Of a stretch of DNA of 64,000 nt, positions 42,939 to 52,695 are shown piece after piece. The position numbers and the translations under genes are program-made. Below the pieces are notes generated by a model. The model was not told the origin of the DNA. It did no database searches and saw nothing but the letters and a program-made list of their open reading frames with translations. The DNA is taken from NCBI GenBank assembly GCA_910577315.1, contig CAJTME010000009.1, forward strand, positions 75,317 through 139,316. The letters are read 5' to 3'. The DNA comes from an uncultured Muribaculaceae bacterium. Lineage in GTDB: Bacteria > Bacteroidota > Bacteroidia > Bacteroidales > Muribaculaceae. How positions within the stretch are numbered: position 1 is the stretch's first letter; each line of letters opens with the position of its first letter.

Positions 42939-43934
42939 TTACTTGCCATTTACAGCATCTCTTTCATGCTTTTTTGAGAACAGGCCCGAAACGGTGTAAG
43001 CCATGAATAGTACTGGATTCATCACTCCAACAAATAGATTCATCTTGGCATTACCCGTAGTGCCGACAGGAAAGAGCCGGTCTGAACGGTACGTCCTGAC
43101 AGCTTTCAGAAGATAAGATAGATTATAAAATTTCAGAAGGCTGAAAATATGGCCACCGATACTGAAATTAAGTATTCTGGCAAGTGCCCTGCGAGCGCGG
43201 ATATCCGTAGTATCTCCAATCAGCTCATGTATTTTCCGATGTACGGTCAAGCTATCCTGCGACAGTTTAACCAGATTACGACATGATAGATTACGTGAGG
43301 TGGAGGACATATTGGTAGTGACATAGACGTATCCATGCAGAGGCAGACATTCGACACATGCCGCATTTGCCAGCACTTCAATGTTGAAGAGAAAATCCTC
43401 AATGTTTTTGGTCCCGTGCAGGAACCTGTGGTCGCCGATGAGGCTACGGGAATACACTTTATTCCAAAGATATAGTCCCCTGTGATGACCAAGGAATTCC
43501 AACGATTCCCATTTCTCTAATTTATGATAGAGCGCGTTTGTACGTATTCCTTCGGATGTTTCCTCATCATAGTTGAAGCAAACCACCTCCGGGCGGAACT
43601 GTTGAATATAATCAAAAATATCACAAACACCTGTGGTGCTTACATAGTCATCACCGTCTACAAACCATATGTAGTCTCCTTTAGCCAGTTCAAGTCCTGC
43701 ATTGCGGGCAGCTGAAGCTCCCTGGTTTTTCTGGCGTATGAGACGCAGCTCGTATCCATCAGTCCGCATGCTGTCGCATATCATGTATCCCCCGTCCCGG
43801 CTGCCGTCATCTACGACTATGATTTCAAAGAGTTTACGATCCACTTCTGCAGATAGAATGGAATTAATACACCGTTCAATGTATTTCTCGCAGTTGTAAA
43901 GGGGGATTATAAACGAAACAAGGGGGCGTTTCAT
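42939..43934 (-). CDS. Glycosyltransferase family 2
   Basis: The 331-residue protein has SFIIPLYNCEKYIERCINS, VVDDGSRDGG, GASAARNAGLELA and the DxD motif VDGDDYV. A C-terminal hydrophobic stretch resembles that of the neighbouring GT2 enzymes. It adds one sugar to the lipid-linked repeat. It is bounded upstream by a short orphan frame (43978-44175). Confidence 0.9.
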   Translation of the reverse strand: MKRPLVSFIIPLYNCEKYIERCINSILSAEVDRKLFEIIVVDDGSRDGGYMICDSMRTDGYELRLIRQKNQGASAARNAGLELAKGDYIWFVDGDDYVSTTGVCDIFDYIQQFRPEVVCFNYDEETSEGIRTNALYHKLEKWESLEFLGHHRGLYLWNKVYSRSLIGDHRFLHGTKNIEDFLFNIEVLANAACVECLPLHGYVYVTTNMSSTSRNLSCRNLVKLSQDSLTVHRKIHELIGDTTDIRARRALARILNFSIGGHIFSLLKFYNLSYLLKAVRTYRSDRLFPVGTTGNAKMNLFVGVMNPVLFMAYTVSGLFSKKHERDAVNGK

Positions 43935-43977
43935 TTTGGTTTCGGTATGCTATGTTGTGAGAGTCCCGTAGACACGA

Positions 43978-44175
43978 CTACAGGCTGTTAAGATATTTTA
44001 TGATGTCAAAATGCTTGATGGTGTAGGGCGTTTCATCACCGCCTTGCCTGTTCAACATTTCCAATTCTGGGATGACAATTATGCTTTTGTCGGCAAGCGT
44101 GCACCCTGGAGCAACGAATGCGATCTTATTGGGGGTGGGCAGCGCGATGAATCTTTTCACTAAACCCTCATCCAT
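43978..44175 (-). pseudogene. Short orphan frame, probably a gene remnant between two GT2 genes
   Basis: Sixty-five codons from an ATG at 44175 to a stop at 43978, with an in-frame TAG 12 bp upstream. The sequence (KRFIALPTPNKIAFVAPGC, PYTIKHFDIIKYLN) is protein-like and looks like the end of a larger protein, but I cannot name the family. The surrounding 389 bp between GT2 genes hold nothing else I can support. Confidence 0.35.
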
Positions 44176-44323
44176 AGAATTCCGCTAGCTACTTTGTCAA
44201 GTATGATCGTGAATGACCTATGCCTTAGCCTGATATTGTTGTAAATCCTTACCAAACGCTCTTAATTAAGGCATCTTAATTAAAAAGGTTCATTTTATTT
44301 TGAAGAACTTTAAGCAACAAGTG

Positions 44324-45286
44324 TCATAGGCTGAAGCGGAGGTTAAGAAACGCCACCAACAACATTCGCTTAATGGATTTTCCTGGCGTTTTTAACGGGA
44401 AAAGATCATATTCGCGGAAAGTGTCAATCACCGCTTTTTGAATCATTCTTTGTCTATGAGATTTTTTAGTGACAAGCTGTGTGATGGTGCCTAGGCAGAT
44501 AGAATGGCCCATTCTTATTATACGCTGCCTGACATCCTCATCGGCGACAGAATCTGCGAATCTGATGAAAGAATTAGCGATAATACAATTATCAGTCAGA
44601 CGTTTGATTACTTTTGTAATATCTGTTGCCGTAGATCTCGAATTAGGATGAAGTTCATATATATAAGGACAAATATCGGTAAACATGACAGTCCGAGCCA
44701 GCGCGACCGCACGATACATGAATTCCACATCTTCGTGATATAGCCCCTCATAAAACCTAAGTTGTTTTGATTCAATGAACGAACGCCTCATTATGGCGGA
44801 ACATGCCGAACATGGTTGATAATTCCCTATAATGGCATCACTGCCTTTCATCGGCACATACTTGGACAACCCCTGTCGACATGTGATGCTTGTTTTCTCG
44901 TCTTTATCGTATTTCAAACAAAATTCAAAAAACAATATGTCACAATCATGCTCATGAAGAAGATCTACAAGAGGTCTGCAACTGTTTTTCACAAGATAGT
45001 CATCGGAATCCACACACCATACATATTTTCCGACAGCCTTAGCTATACCATTGTTTCTCGCACTACTGATACCTTTGTTCTCTTGAGAGACAAGTGATAA
45101 CTTAGGATACTTTCCAGAGACAATTAATGATCGGACTAATGATGCTGTTCCATCTGTTGAGCCATCGTCCACAATAATGGTCTCGAACTCGCCAATCTCT
45201 AAATCTTGAGAATAAATAGATGCGATACAGCGTTCAATATATGACTCGACATTGTAGGCGGGGACTATGAATGACAGAAAATTCAT
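44324..45286 (-). CDS. Glycosyltransferase family 2
   Basis: The 320-residue GT-A protein has FIVPAYNVESYIERCIAS, IVDDGSTDGT, ISSARNNGIAKA and VDSDDYL. It belongs to the run of four GT2 genes (44324-48377) that have similar N-termini and divergent C-termini, so they may have arisen by duplication or by repeated acquisition. The neighbours are 20 bp upstream (GT2) and an orphan frame downstream. Confidence 0.9.
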   Translation of the reverse strand: MNFLSFIVPAYNVESYIERCIASIYSQDLEIGEFETIIVDDGSTDGTASLVRSLIVSGKYPKLSLVSQENKGISSARNNGIAKAVGKYVWCVDSDDYLVKNSCRPLVDLLHEHDCDILFFEFCLKYDKDEKTSITCRQGLSKYVPMKGSDAIIGNYQPCSACSAIMRRSFIESKQLRFYEGLYHEDVEFMYRAVALARTVMFTDICPYIYELHPNSRSTATDITKVIKRLTDNCIIANSFIRFADSVADEDVRQRIIRMGHSICLGTITQLVTKKSHRQRMIQKAVIDTFREYDLFPLKTPGKSIKRMLLVAFLNLRFSL

Positions 45287-45306
45287 GAATAGGATGAATT
45301 GAGTAA

Positions 45307-46299
45307 TCAGTGTTTGAAACGTTTGTAAATTGTCAGAAGCCAGCTTGGCCGCAGCACATATATTTTAGTCAGGAAGTCAATGTGCAGTATTGTCAACGTA
45401 TATATGAATTTATGCCATGCAGGAATTTCAAGATTAATAAATTTTTTATTGAAACTTTTCAACGTCGAACGCCAACCATCGGGATCATATCCCGCTTTGT
45501 CAAAAAGCAAACCACCTTTTGCGCTGAATACTAAATGAACAAGCTGACTTTCATAGAGACTGTATTCATTTCTAAGTCTGAAATAATCAATCAGTTTCGA
45601 CGTAACGTTAATTTGAGCATAAATCATCTCTTTTGTTCTGTTTCTGGTGGCAGATCCCATATTGTCCCGGCGATAGAAATACGACTCATCATTTACAGTG
45701 GCAATTTTGTCCGTCTCCATCATCATGTATATGCTGATATATAGATCTTCCCATAGAGGGATGCTTTCATCCAATCGTATTCCCAATGAATCAAGATAGG
45801 ACTTACGAACCAATTTGTTACATAATGAACCATGAATTCTGCCATCAATCAACTCCTTGAGCCTTTCAGGACGAGATATTGCTATGGAGGGGATGTCTAT
45901 GGTAGCAATGTCCCCGTCCACGTATGTTATGCCGCACACGACCACATCCAGGTTCTCCCTCACAGCCTTGTCATACATTTTACGATAAAGATTTTCTGAA
46001 ATCCAATCATCAGGATCACAATGTATTATGAATTCACCGGTTGCCACATCCATCCCATCCTGCCGTGACTGACTAACTCCCATGTTGCAAGCATGACGTA
46101 TGATTTTAACCTGATTCTTACGATCATTCTGCTCAATCCATTCTGATAGTATGGCGAAGCTATTATCTGGACTGGCGTCATCAATGAAAATGTATTCTAT
46201 TTCCGCCAGTGTCTGTGCAAACAGGGATTCCAGACATCTGTGAAGATATTTCTCTGCATTATATACAGGTATGATTACTGAGACTTTTGGTATAGGCAT
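45307..46299 (-). CDS. Glycosyltransferase family 2
   Basis: The 330-residue protein has SVIIPVYNAEKYLHRCLES, FIDDASPDNS, VSQSRQDGMDVA and CDPDDWI. The DPDDW form of the metal motif is common in capsule GT2 enzymes. It lies 16 bp after the next GT2 gene and 20 bp before the following one, a clear operon spacing. Confidence 0.9.
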   Translation of the reverse strand: MPIPKVSVIIPVYNAEKYLHRCLESLFAQTLAEIEYIFIDDASPDNSFAILSEWIEQNDRKNQVKIIRHACNMGVSQSRQDGMDVATGEFIIHCDPDDWISENLYRKMYDKAVRENLDVVVCGITYVDGDIATIDIPSIAISRPERLKELIDGRIHGSLCNKLVRKSYLDSLGIRLDESIPLWEDLYISIYMMMETDKIATVNDESYFYRRDNMGSATRNRTKEMIYAQINVTSKLIDYFRLRNEYSLYESQLVHLVFSAKGGLLFDKAGYDPDGWRSTLKSFNKKFINLEIPAWHKFIYTLTILHIDFLTKIYVLRPSWLLTIYKRFKH

Positions 46300-46315
46300 A
46301 GGGGGATTCTAAGAC

Positions 46316-47311
46316 TTATTTTTGGAAACGAATAAATATCTTCAACATTACCGAATACACATGAATATTCATCAATGGAGTGGGCATGCCATGATATCTG
46401 TAAATGCACCGCAGTGACAATGGTATGGCTTCATTTTTCCATAGACATTTTATGAGATAATGATATCGGGTGCTGGTAAACGTACTTGCGCAGTCCAGTT
46501 CTCTGCCATATCTGAAATCCCCAAGACGGTTTGAAACCCACTTCACCCACGGAATGTCCCATTCAAATTTTCTGGAAAACATCTCCTTACATATGACAGC
46601 AAGACTATCAATCCTGCGCTGAAGATTGTCGGTGGATTGGGTGATTGAACCTGGGCGGATGCGGTACATGTAGGTTAAATCTTTGACAAACGCTATGTTT
46701 GTTACAAACGGATATGCCAACGCCTGCCAATGATTATCCTCATGATATATCCCTTCCCTGAAATAAAGTCCATATTTTATTATGAAATCACGTGAAATAA
46801 GTTTATTACAGGAAATTACAGGAACATCCTCCATCCATATGCTCCGTATCCAGCCAATATCATCGGAATATTCCGGATAATCCTTATGAGTCAATGTGAG
46901 ATAATCATGGACTCCAGCTACCGGAAATGTTTGAAAGTTACCGATGATTATTTCAGTTCCTGGATATTGAATCGTGCGGTGATATAGTTTCTCGATACAG
47001 TCTGATGGAATCACATCATCTGAATCAAGAAAATACACATATTTCCCATGAGCAGTCCTGATACCAGTATTTCTGGCTGCAGACAGTCCACGGTTTTCAG
47101 CATGTTCGACAATTCTGAACCGAACTGACCCTGTATAGCTTGAAAGGCAATCCTTTGCAACCATCATGCTCCCATCTGCTCCTTTGTCGTCAATAAGCAA
47201 ACATTCGATGATACATGATGTCTGTTGGTTCATAACAGAATTGATACATTCCGCAATATAAGGTTCTACGTTATATACTGGAATTATTATGGATACATCT
47301 ATGTTACTCAT
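46316..47311 (-). CDS. Glycosyltransferase family 2
   Basis: The 331-residue protein has SIIIPVYNVEPYIAECINS, LIDDKGADGS, LSAARNTGIRTA and LDSDDVI. Its start overlaps the upstream GT2 by 8 bp, indicating coupled translation. Donor and acceptor are unknown. Confidence 0.9.
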   Translation of the reverse strand: MSNIDVSIIIPVYNVEPYIAECINSVMNQQTSCIIECLLIDDKGADGSMMVAKDCLSSYTGSVRFRIVEHAENRGLSAARNTGIRTAHGKYVYFLDSDDVIPSDCIEKLYHRTIQYPGTEIIIGNFQTFPVAGVHDYLTLTHKDYPEYSDDIGWIRSIWMEDVPVISCNKLISRDFIIKYGLYFREGIYHEDNHWQALAYPFVTNIAFVKDLTYMYRIRPGSITQSTDNLQRRIDSLAVICKEMFSRKFEWDIPWVKWVSNRLGDFRYGRELDCASTFTSTRYHYLIKCLWKNEAIPLSLRCIYRYHGMPTPLMNIHVYSVMLKIFIRFQK

Positions 47312-48377
47312 GCCTTAAAGATGTCATTAATTGTTTGACAGATATTGACCAACGCACGAGTTTTATACGGAAATTGACATGCCATGGTATTTTAAATGGA
47401 GAAAATTTCTTTTTACGCAGTTTTTTTACCAGATGGAAATTTACTCGATGAAAGTATTTTATCCGTTCCATCTGTTCAAACACTGATGAATTGACCATGC
47501 TTAATTTGCGGTCAAATTCAGCAAGTTCCCGTAAAAGCATGTGATCCTCCGTCTTTTGATAATTCCAGTAGACCCAATAAAGATTTTCCGCAATAACATC
47601 TTCCATGCGTTTTATAATCTTTTCATTAATCTGCATAGAATTGGCAGACAGATATGTGGCATTTGAGAGCCATACATCCAACACCTTTCTTTGGCTTTTC
47701 AAATATATGGCCGGATCCATAGTCTGCCCCTCACGGCCAATGAGATAGCGATAAAGTATTCCAACATCAATGTAACGTACAGTCTCAGCGTGGCACAGTG
47801 GCTGAATGCGCCATTCTGTGTCCGTATAACTTATCCCTTCTGTCTGGTGGTAAGCGATATTGCTGAATATGGCCCTTCGATAGGCTATTCCGTGCATGGC
47901 AAGCTGAAGGATGTCCGCCCGACCCATTTCGTCGAGACGCAAAGTCTTGCCTGCCGGTAATCCATATTTACTCATGCGATTGCTTGGGTGCGGATTCCCG
48001 GCATCATCAACCTCCATGAAATCTGTCACCACAACATCATCATTGACCGATCCAAGGCAATTGACAAGTCTTGAAAATGCGTATGTATCAAATGTGTCGT
48101 CGGCATCAAGGACTTTGACGTAACGACCGGTTGCCAACGGCAGTGCTGTATTGATGCAGCTGCCATAATTACCGTTTTCTTTGTCGATTACGCGGATTGA
48201 GTTTGGATAGCATTTTGCATAGCTGTGGGCTATCTCCGACGAGTGGTCTTTCGACCCGTCGTTCACCACAAGCACCTCAACGGCATCCAACTCAGGTATC
48301 AGGAGTGAGTCAAGGCATTTGCCTATGTAGCGCTCCATGTTGTAGGTGGGAATGATTATGCTTATCTGTTTTTCCAT
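47304..48377 (-). CDS. Glycosyltransferase family 2
   Basis: The 357-residue protein has SIIIPTYNMERYIGKCLDS, VVNDGSKDHS, YGSCINTALPLA and the DxD-type LDADDTF. The YGxxIN loop sets it apart from the other GT2 enzymes of the run. It is preceded by about 75 bp that contain a remnant of a second UDP-galactopyranose mutase gene. Confidence 0.9.
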   Translation of the reverse strand: MEKQISIIIPTYNMERYIGKCLDSLLIPELDAVEVLVVNDGSKDHSSEIAHSYAKCYPNSIRVIDKENGNYGSCINTALPLATGRYVKVLDADDTFDTYAFSRLVNCLGSVNDDVVVTDFMEVDDAGNPHPSNRMSKYGLPAGKTLRLDEMGRADILQLAMHGIAYRRAIFSNIAYHQTEGISYTDTEWRIQPLCHAETVRYIDVGILYRYLIGREGQTMDPAIYLKSQRKVLDVWLSNATYLSANSMQINEKIIKRMEDVIAENLYWVYWNYQKTEDHMLLRELAEFDRKLSMVNSSVFEQMERIKYFHRVNFHLVKKLRKKKFSPFKIPWHVNFRIKLVRWSISVKQLMTSLRHE

Positions 48378-48452
48378 ACATCAATCACTTGGTCGGAAAG
48401 TTCGTTATTGCGTTCGTTGTTCACTGGATTGTATATTCCACGATAACACCGG
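48378..48452 (-). pseudogene. Remnant of the 3' end of a second glf-like gene
   Basis: One minus-strand frame here reads YRGIYNPVNNERNNELSDQ. It resembles the C-terminal block EPYYPVNDDRNNELADK of the intact mutase at 37451, at both protein and DNA level. No start or upstream part survives. It lies between the acyltransferase and GT2 genes and overlaps the first bases of the GT2 gene. Confidence 0.45.
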
Positions 48453-48465
48453 CTTACAATAATTA

Positions 48466-49494
48466 TTAATTATTTTTACGCGTAATGAATTTATCAAGTC
48501 TCATATAACCATAGGAAGCGGTAAGAGTGACCGCAAAATAAACAGTAATCAACACAAATAGATTCCAGTTCCAACATGAAAGATAGAAAATTTCTCGTGT
48601 AAGACCATGTAATACAAAAAGGTAGGCCGAGAGTAGTCCCATGAGAACAAGGCTTTTGGATTCAAACGCCTTACATAAAGTCACGACACAAACCACAAGC
48701 AAGAGCCCGTTCAACGGGTGAAACCATTTTACTACTGACATAACCGAAAACAACGCCAGACCAATAAAAGCAATCGGCTTTGGCACAGTGATGTCAATAC
48801 GGGCTGCCAGCATACCTAATAGGAAGACTGGAATCCAGCCTATGGAATTATGCCGTATCCAAACCATCGTATCCGGAGCGACGCCATACAGTACGAAATA
48901 GTCAAAGACGATGAATATGCCTGCAAATATTAGCAAAAGCCTTATTGTTCCTATTTTTAATTTACTGATTATCAAAAATATGGCATACTTCTGGAAAATC
49001 ATTCCAAAAAACCAGTAAGGACCTGGTAGAATTCGGAATGACAGCATATTGGCCGTCATTGTGGGAATCTGCCACAAAAGCTCTGCCGGATAATAACGGC
49101 GATATATGACACTAACTATAAATGCAAATACAAGCAGAGTCGGCATCATTAAGATCACCAGTTTTTTCCATTGCTTAAACAGGAACTTACGTCCGGCATT
49201 GAACTCAATTTTCTTGTCATATTTTATTGACAATCCGTAACCACTTACAAAAATAAAAAGAGGAACCCCATACCAACCTAAAAAGCCAATAATATATAAT
49301 GGGGAAATCCAACTCTTTATTCCAATCAAAAAATTAGTAGCATTTATCTCCACCCAGGACATCTCATTACATTGACATCCGATGATGGGACGAATGAAAT
49401 TATGTAGGACTATCGCAATTATTGCCAAACCTTTAATTTGATTTGACTGATTCATTGAGATTTCTGTTCGGGTTGAACGTAACATTAAAGACAT
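48466..49494 (-). CDS. Membrane acyltransferase family 3 (OafA-like)
   Basis: The 342-residue integral membrane protein has about ten helices and the family traits: NQIKGLAIIAIVLHNF (catalytic His region) near the start, VPLFIFVSGYGLS, and LPGPYWFFGMIF. Such enzymes move acetyl or other acyl groups onto polysaccharide sugars. A later ATG (49455) directly before NQSNQIKGL is an equally likely start. It follows the flippase gene by 62 bp. Confidence 0.87.
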   Translation of the reverse strand: MSLMLRSTRTEISMNQSNQIKGLAIIAIVLHNFIRPIIGCQCNEMSWVEINATNFLIGIKSWISPLYIIGFLGWYGVPLFIFVSGYGLSIKYDKKIEFNAGRKFLFKQWKKLVILMMPTLLVFAFIVSVIYRRYYPAELLWQIPTMTANMLSFRILPGPYWFFGMIFQKYAIFLIISKLKIGTIRLLLIFAGIFIVFDYFVLYGVAPDTMVWIRHNSIGWIPVFLLGMLAARIDITVPKPIAFIGLALFSVMSVVKWFHPLNGLLLVVCVVTLCKAFESKSLVLMGLLSAYLFVLHGLTREIFYLSCWNWNLFVLITVYFAVTLTASYGYMRLDKFITRKNN

Positions 49495-49556
49495 AAAGGT
49501 GAATAATAATTGATTGAAGAGAAATATCGAAGTACAACAGATTAGCGATTATTATT

Positions 49557-51026
49557 CTATTTGACAATATAATTTAAGACTCTGATACTTGGGAAGCGTG
49601 TCAAAACATTTCCTGCCAAGGACATCAAAGTCTTGTCATTATTGAACTTAGCAAGCATTATGTAGATAATGATTCCAACTGGAATTCCAACCATCAGCTT
49701 CAACCATGCGTAAGGCAGCCAGATAGTTGCCACAACAACACAGGCGGCCATACACAAACTGTATAACAAAATTGGCAGAATATCCATTACCTGTTTTTTT
49801 AATCCATAATTAAGGATTTTGCCTGTATAATGACAATTAAAACAGAAGGCCACATAATTATACAGCGCCATCGCTGTACACATACCGTATATCCCTGTCG
49901 GGATGGCCGCAATAATCATGATGAAGGCTATGGGTTTCTTCATCAGTTCCAACTTAAGAACAAGGTCTGTGCGCCCCTTCACATACAGCAGATTCAAGTT
50001 AACATTGGACAAAGGACTGGATAAACACCCGAAGCAGGCGATTATCAACATCCCGGCAGATGGGAGCCATCGTTCGCCCAACAGGACTTCAATCAATGGC
50101 CATGCCAAAGCTGCCATCCCGAAAAGAATCGGAAATATCAGGAACAAAGGAGCGCGAAGCAGAATTGAATACATTGACAGAAGAGCCACGTTATCATCCT
50201 GCAGTTTTGCCAGTACGGGATAATTTACCTTCTGGATAATATTCATTATAAATGACCCCGGCAAAGTGCTTATCGAATTTGCCCTCGTGTAATACCCTAA
50301 ATCCGACGCCTGATATACCTTGCCTATCACAATGGTAGACAGGTTATCATATATAGTATTTATCGTGGAGGAAACAAGATGCTTACTGCCGAATCCGAAC
50401 AAAGCCTTGAATGACTTCTTCTTAAACGTAAACGAAGGTTTCCAGGATGAATAATACCATAGGAGAACCATCATTATTATACCCGAAAGCACGCCTTGCC
50501 ACACCAATGCCCATACTCCGAAGCCGTTGTATGCCATGATTATGCCGGCAATTCCTGAAAAAATCACGGACACAAGTGAATTTCGGGCTTTCGAACGGAA
50601 ATCAAGCTTGATTGACAGAATGGTTCCCTGAACCATACTCAACGCCGAAATGATGAGTGTGGTCGAGATAACACGGGTGACGGGAGTGAGAATCGGCTGA
50701 TTGTAGAATTCTGCTATGAATGGTGCTGCGAAATATAAAATCCCATATAACCCTATTCCAACCATCATATTGAAATAAAACGCAGTGGAATAATCATCGT
50801 TATTCACATCCTTCTTCTGAATCAACGCACTCGATATGCCCGAATTAAGGAATGTGTTTGACAATGCCAAAAAGATCGTAAGCATACCCATCACGCCATA
50901 ATCGGCGGGGATCAATCGTCTTGCGATTATGATGCTTATGACGAAACTCATACCGGTGGTCCCGAACGATTCAATGCTGGACCACTTCATGCCACCGGCA
51001 ATTTTGCGTTTCATATTATTGTCCAT
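49557..51026 (-). CDS. wzx: Oligosaccharide flippase (Wzx, MOP superfamily)
   Basis: The 489-residue membrane protein has 12-14 helices and the Wzx/RfbX opening KRKIAGGMKWSSIESFGTTG followed by SIIIARRLIPADYGVMGM, conserved in polysaccharide flippases. It moves lipid-linked repeat units across the inner membrane for polymerisation by the EpsG-type Wzy. It starts 3 bp after the LicD gene stop, as part of the tightly packed first block of the operon. Confidence 0.92.
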   Translation of the reverse strand: MDNNMKRKIAGGMKWSSIESFGTTGMSFVISIIIARRLIPADYGVMGMLTIFLALSNTFLNSGISSALIQKKDVNNDDYSTAFYFNMMVGIGLYGILYFAAPFIAEFYNQPILTPVTRVISTTLIISALSMVQGTILSIKLDFRSKARNSLVSVIFSGIAGIIMAYNGFGVWALVWQGVLSGIIMMVLLWYYSSWKPSFTFKKKSFKALFGFGSKHLVSSTINTIYDNLSTIVIGKVYQASDLGYYTRANSISTLPGSFIMNIIQKVNYPVLAKLQDDNVALLSMYSILLRAPLFLIFPILFGMAALAWPLIEVLLGERWLPSAGMLIIACFGCLSSPLSNVNLNLLYVKGRTDLVLKLELMKKPIAFIMIIAAIPTGIYGMCTAMALYNYVAFCFNCHYTGKILNYGLKKQVMDILPILLYSLCMAACVVVATIWLPYAWLKLMVGIPVGIIIYIMLAKFNNDKTLMSLAGNVLTRFPSIRVLNYIVK

Positions 51027-51029
51027 TCT

Positions 51030-51980
51030 TCAGTTCCTGACACGCGGTAGCATGAATGCGGCCTTGAAACGCTCCTTCCAATCCGCTTTTTTCCTCAATT
51101 CATTAATAAATTCCTTATACGGACGATTCACGTCAAAGACAATAAAACCATGCGCTGTGGGTGCCTGTATGGGTGTCATGTAATTATCTCCGTATTCCAC
51201 CCGCAAGCGTTCATCCCACCCCACTGGCACAGGCAGCTGGATATCCTCAAAAGGCATCAAAAGCGTTTCGGAATATACAGAAATATGGTATCCCCGCCGT
51301 TTGCCCCAGGGAGACGTCCCAAACTGATAAAGCAAACCTCCATCATCTTTAGGTGGCTTTCCCGATGTGTTAAGCGTTCGGTAGATTTCCTCCACTTCCC
51401 GGTATGTGTTCAAAAAACCATGTGTTTTGAAATACAACCATTCACGCAAAGCGACAATATTGCACTTGACAAATCTGGACATAACAGTCGCATACGTACG
51501 AATTTTCATTTTGCTGCGCAGGATTTCCGCTCTTTTCAAAGCTACGGAATGGTCATCCAACCGTCCGGAAACGTAATCCAACGGCAGGATATCTATGAAC
51601 ACTCCCTGATTGAACCGTTGCCACTTATCAGGAGGCAAGATACATGAAGTGTCAGATCTGCGCAACTGAATGTGCATGCGGTCATAACCCTTCTCTGTAT
51701 ATCCGCTTTGCAGAAAATATGGTGCCGGAAACTCATACGCAAGCTTGACAAGCTTGTCGTAATCTTCCCGCAGCATTATAAAATCCATATCGTCATCCCA
51801 TGGAATAAAGCCGCCATGTCTTATTGCTCCAAGAAGGGTACCGCTGTCCGCCCATATTCTGAGATTATGTTTATGGCATACTTCAAGGAGCTTTTTAGTC
51901 AGGTCTAATTCCACAGCCCAAAGCTGTTTCATTTCCCGACTTATTGTATATCCATCACGAATTTCTTCTTCAAGATTCAT
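51030..51980 (-). CDS. LicD-family phospho-group transferase
   Basis: The 316-residue protein has the LicD signature: WADSGTLLGAIRHGGFIPWDDDMDF (about residues 43-67), preceded by LDLTKKLLEVCHKHNL. LicD proteins transfer a phosphorylated small molecule, classically phosphocholine from CDP-choline, onto glycans. Its start overlaps the racemase stop by 11 bp, and the upstream genes encode a nucleotidyltransferase and a phosphatase. It is therefore probably the final transferase of a dedicated decoration pathway whose substituent is not known. Confidence 0.88.
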   Translation of the reverse strand: MNLEEEIRDGYTISREMKQLWAVELDLTKKLLEVCHKHNLRIWADSGTLLGAIRHGGFIPWDDDMDFIMLREDYDKLVKLAYEFPAPYFLQSGYTEKGYDRMHIQLRRSDTSCILPPDKWQRFNQGVFIDILPLDYVSGRLDDHSVALKRAEILRSKMKIRTYATVMSRFVKCNIVALREWLYFKTHGFLNTYREVEEIYRTLNTSGKPPKDDGGLLYQFGTSPWGKRRGYHISVYSETLLMPFEDIQLPVPVGWDERLRVEYGDNYMTPIQAPTAHGFIVFDVNRPYKEFINELRKKADWKERFKAAFMLPRVRN

Positions 51981-52695
51981 CTCCGCTATGTGTCAATGAA
52001 ATTATACTGTCCGCTATAACTTGTAAACTATCAATAACATGTACCCTGTTTAAAATTATATTGAACACGTTATTTATGTCTGTGCAACCGAGCACAATAG
52101 CATCACAGCCATCCTCCCCCACCATCTTCTTTACCACATTTTCAAAAAGAAAATATGGATTATTTGGATTTTTTCTATCTGTAAACCTCGCTGTATTCTT
52201 GGCATTGCAGATACCTCTGGTTACAATTTCCTGAGTTTTACTGTCAGGATATACGATTTCAGAATTAGGGGCATATTTTGCAAAACTGTTGTTATATATT
52301 TCAGTTTTCCTCAAGCCGTCTGAACATATAATCCCCACCTTATGTACATTCAACGAGTTTGCCCGTTTTGCCACTTCATCAAGAACATTGATGAATGGAA
52401 GACCAATGCCTTCCTCAAGCTCCTTAATGAAATAGTGGGCGGTGTTGCAGCACATGCACAGGATATCGCAACCACATTCCTTCATCTTGCGTCCTATTGA
52501 GATATAGTCGTCAAGGAAGCTTTCCCCGCGACCTTCAAGATACATGCTGCGGCTGGGCGTCTGGGTTGCCTGCCATATCAGCATTTCCGGATGGTGCGCG
52601 TCCCTAAATGCTCCACGCCGGGGCAGTTCTTCCTCCACGAGCTGTTGCAGACGCCATGTCGCAGCTACTCCGTTTCCTCCAATGACACCAATCAT
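51970..52695 (-). CDS. Aspartate/glutamate racemase-family protein
   Basis: The 241-residue protein has the two catalytic Cys of the Asp/Glu racemase fold, in MCCNTAHYF and LGCTDINNV, and the opening IGVIGGNGVAATWRLQQLV. The family interconverts L- and D-amino acids without PLP. It overlaps the nucleotidyltransferase by 4 bp and LicD by 11 bp, so it belongs to the same pathway, which points to an amino-acid-derived substituent. Other family members act on hydantoins or maleate, so the substrate is open. Confidence 0.85.
   Translation of the reverse strand: MIGVIGGNGVAATWRLQQLVEEELPRRGAFRDAHHPEMLIWQATQTPSRSMYLEGRGESFLDDYISIGRKMKECGCDILCMCCNTAHYFIKELEEGIGLPFINVLDEVAKRANSLNVHKVGIICSDGLRKTEIYNNSFAKYAPNSEIVYPDSKTQEIVTRGICNAKNTARFTDRKNPNNPYFLFENVVKKMVGEDGCDAIVLGCTDINNVFNIILNRVHVIDSLQVIADSIISLTHSGDES

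Noticed and set aside
44324..48377. Tandem duplication of one GT2 gene four times
   Set aside because: The N-terminal GT-A motifs are alike but the C-terminal halves and loop motifs differ clearly, so recent duplication is not supported.
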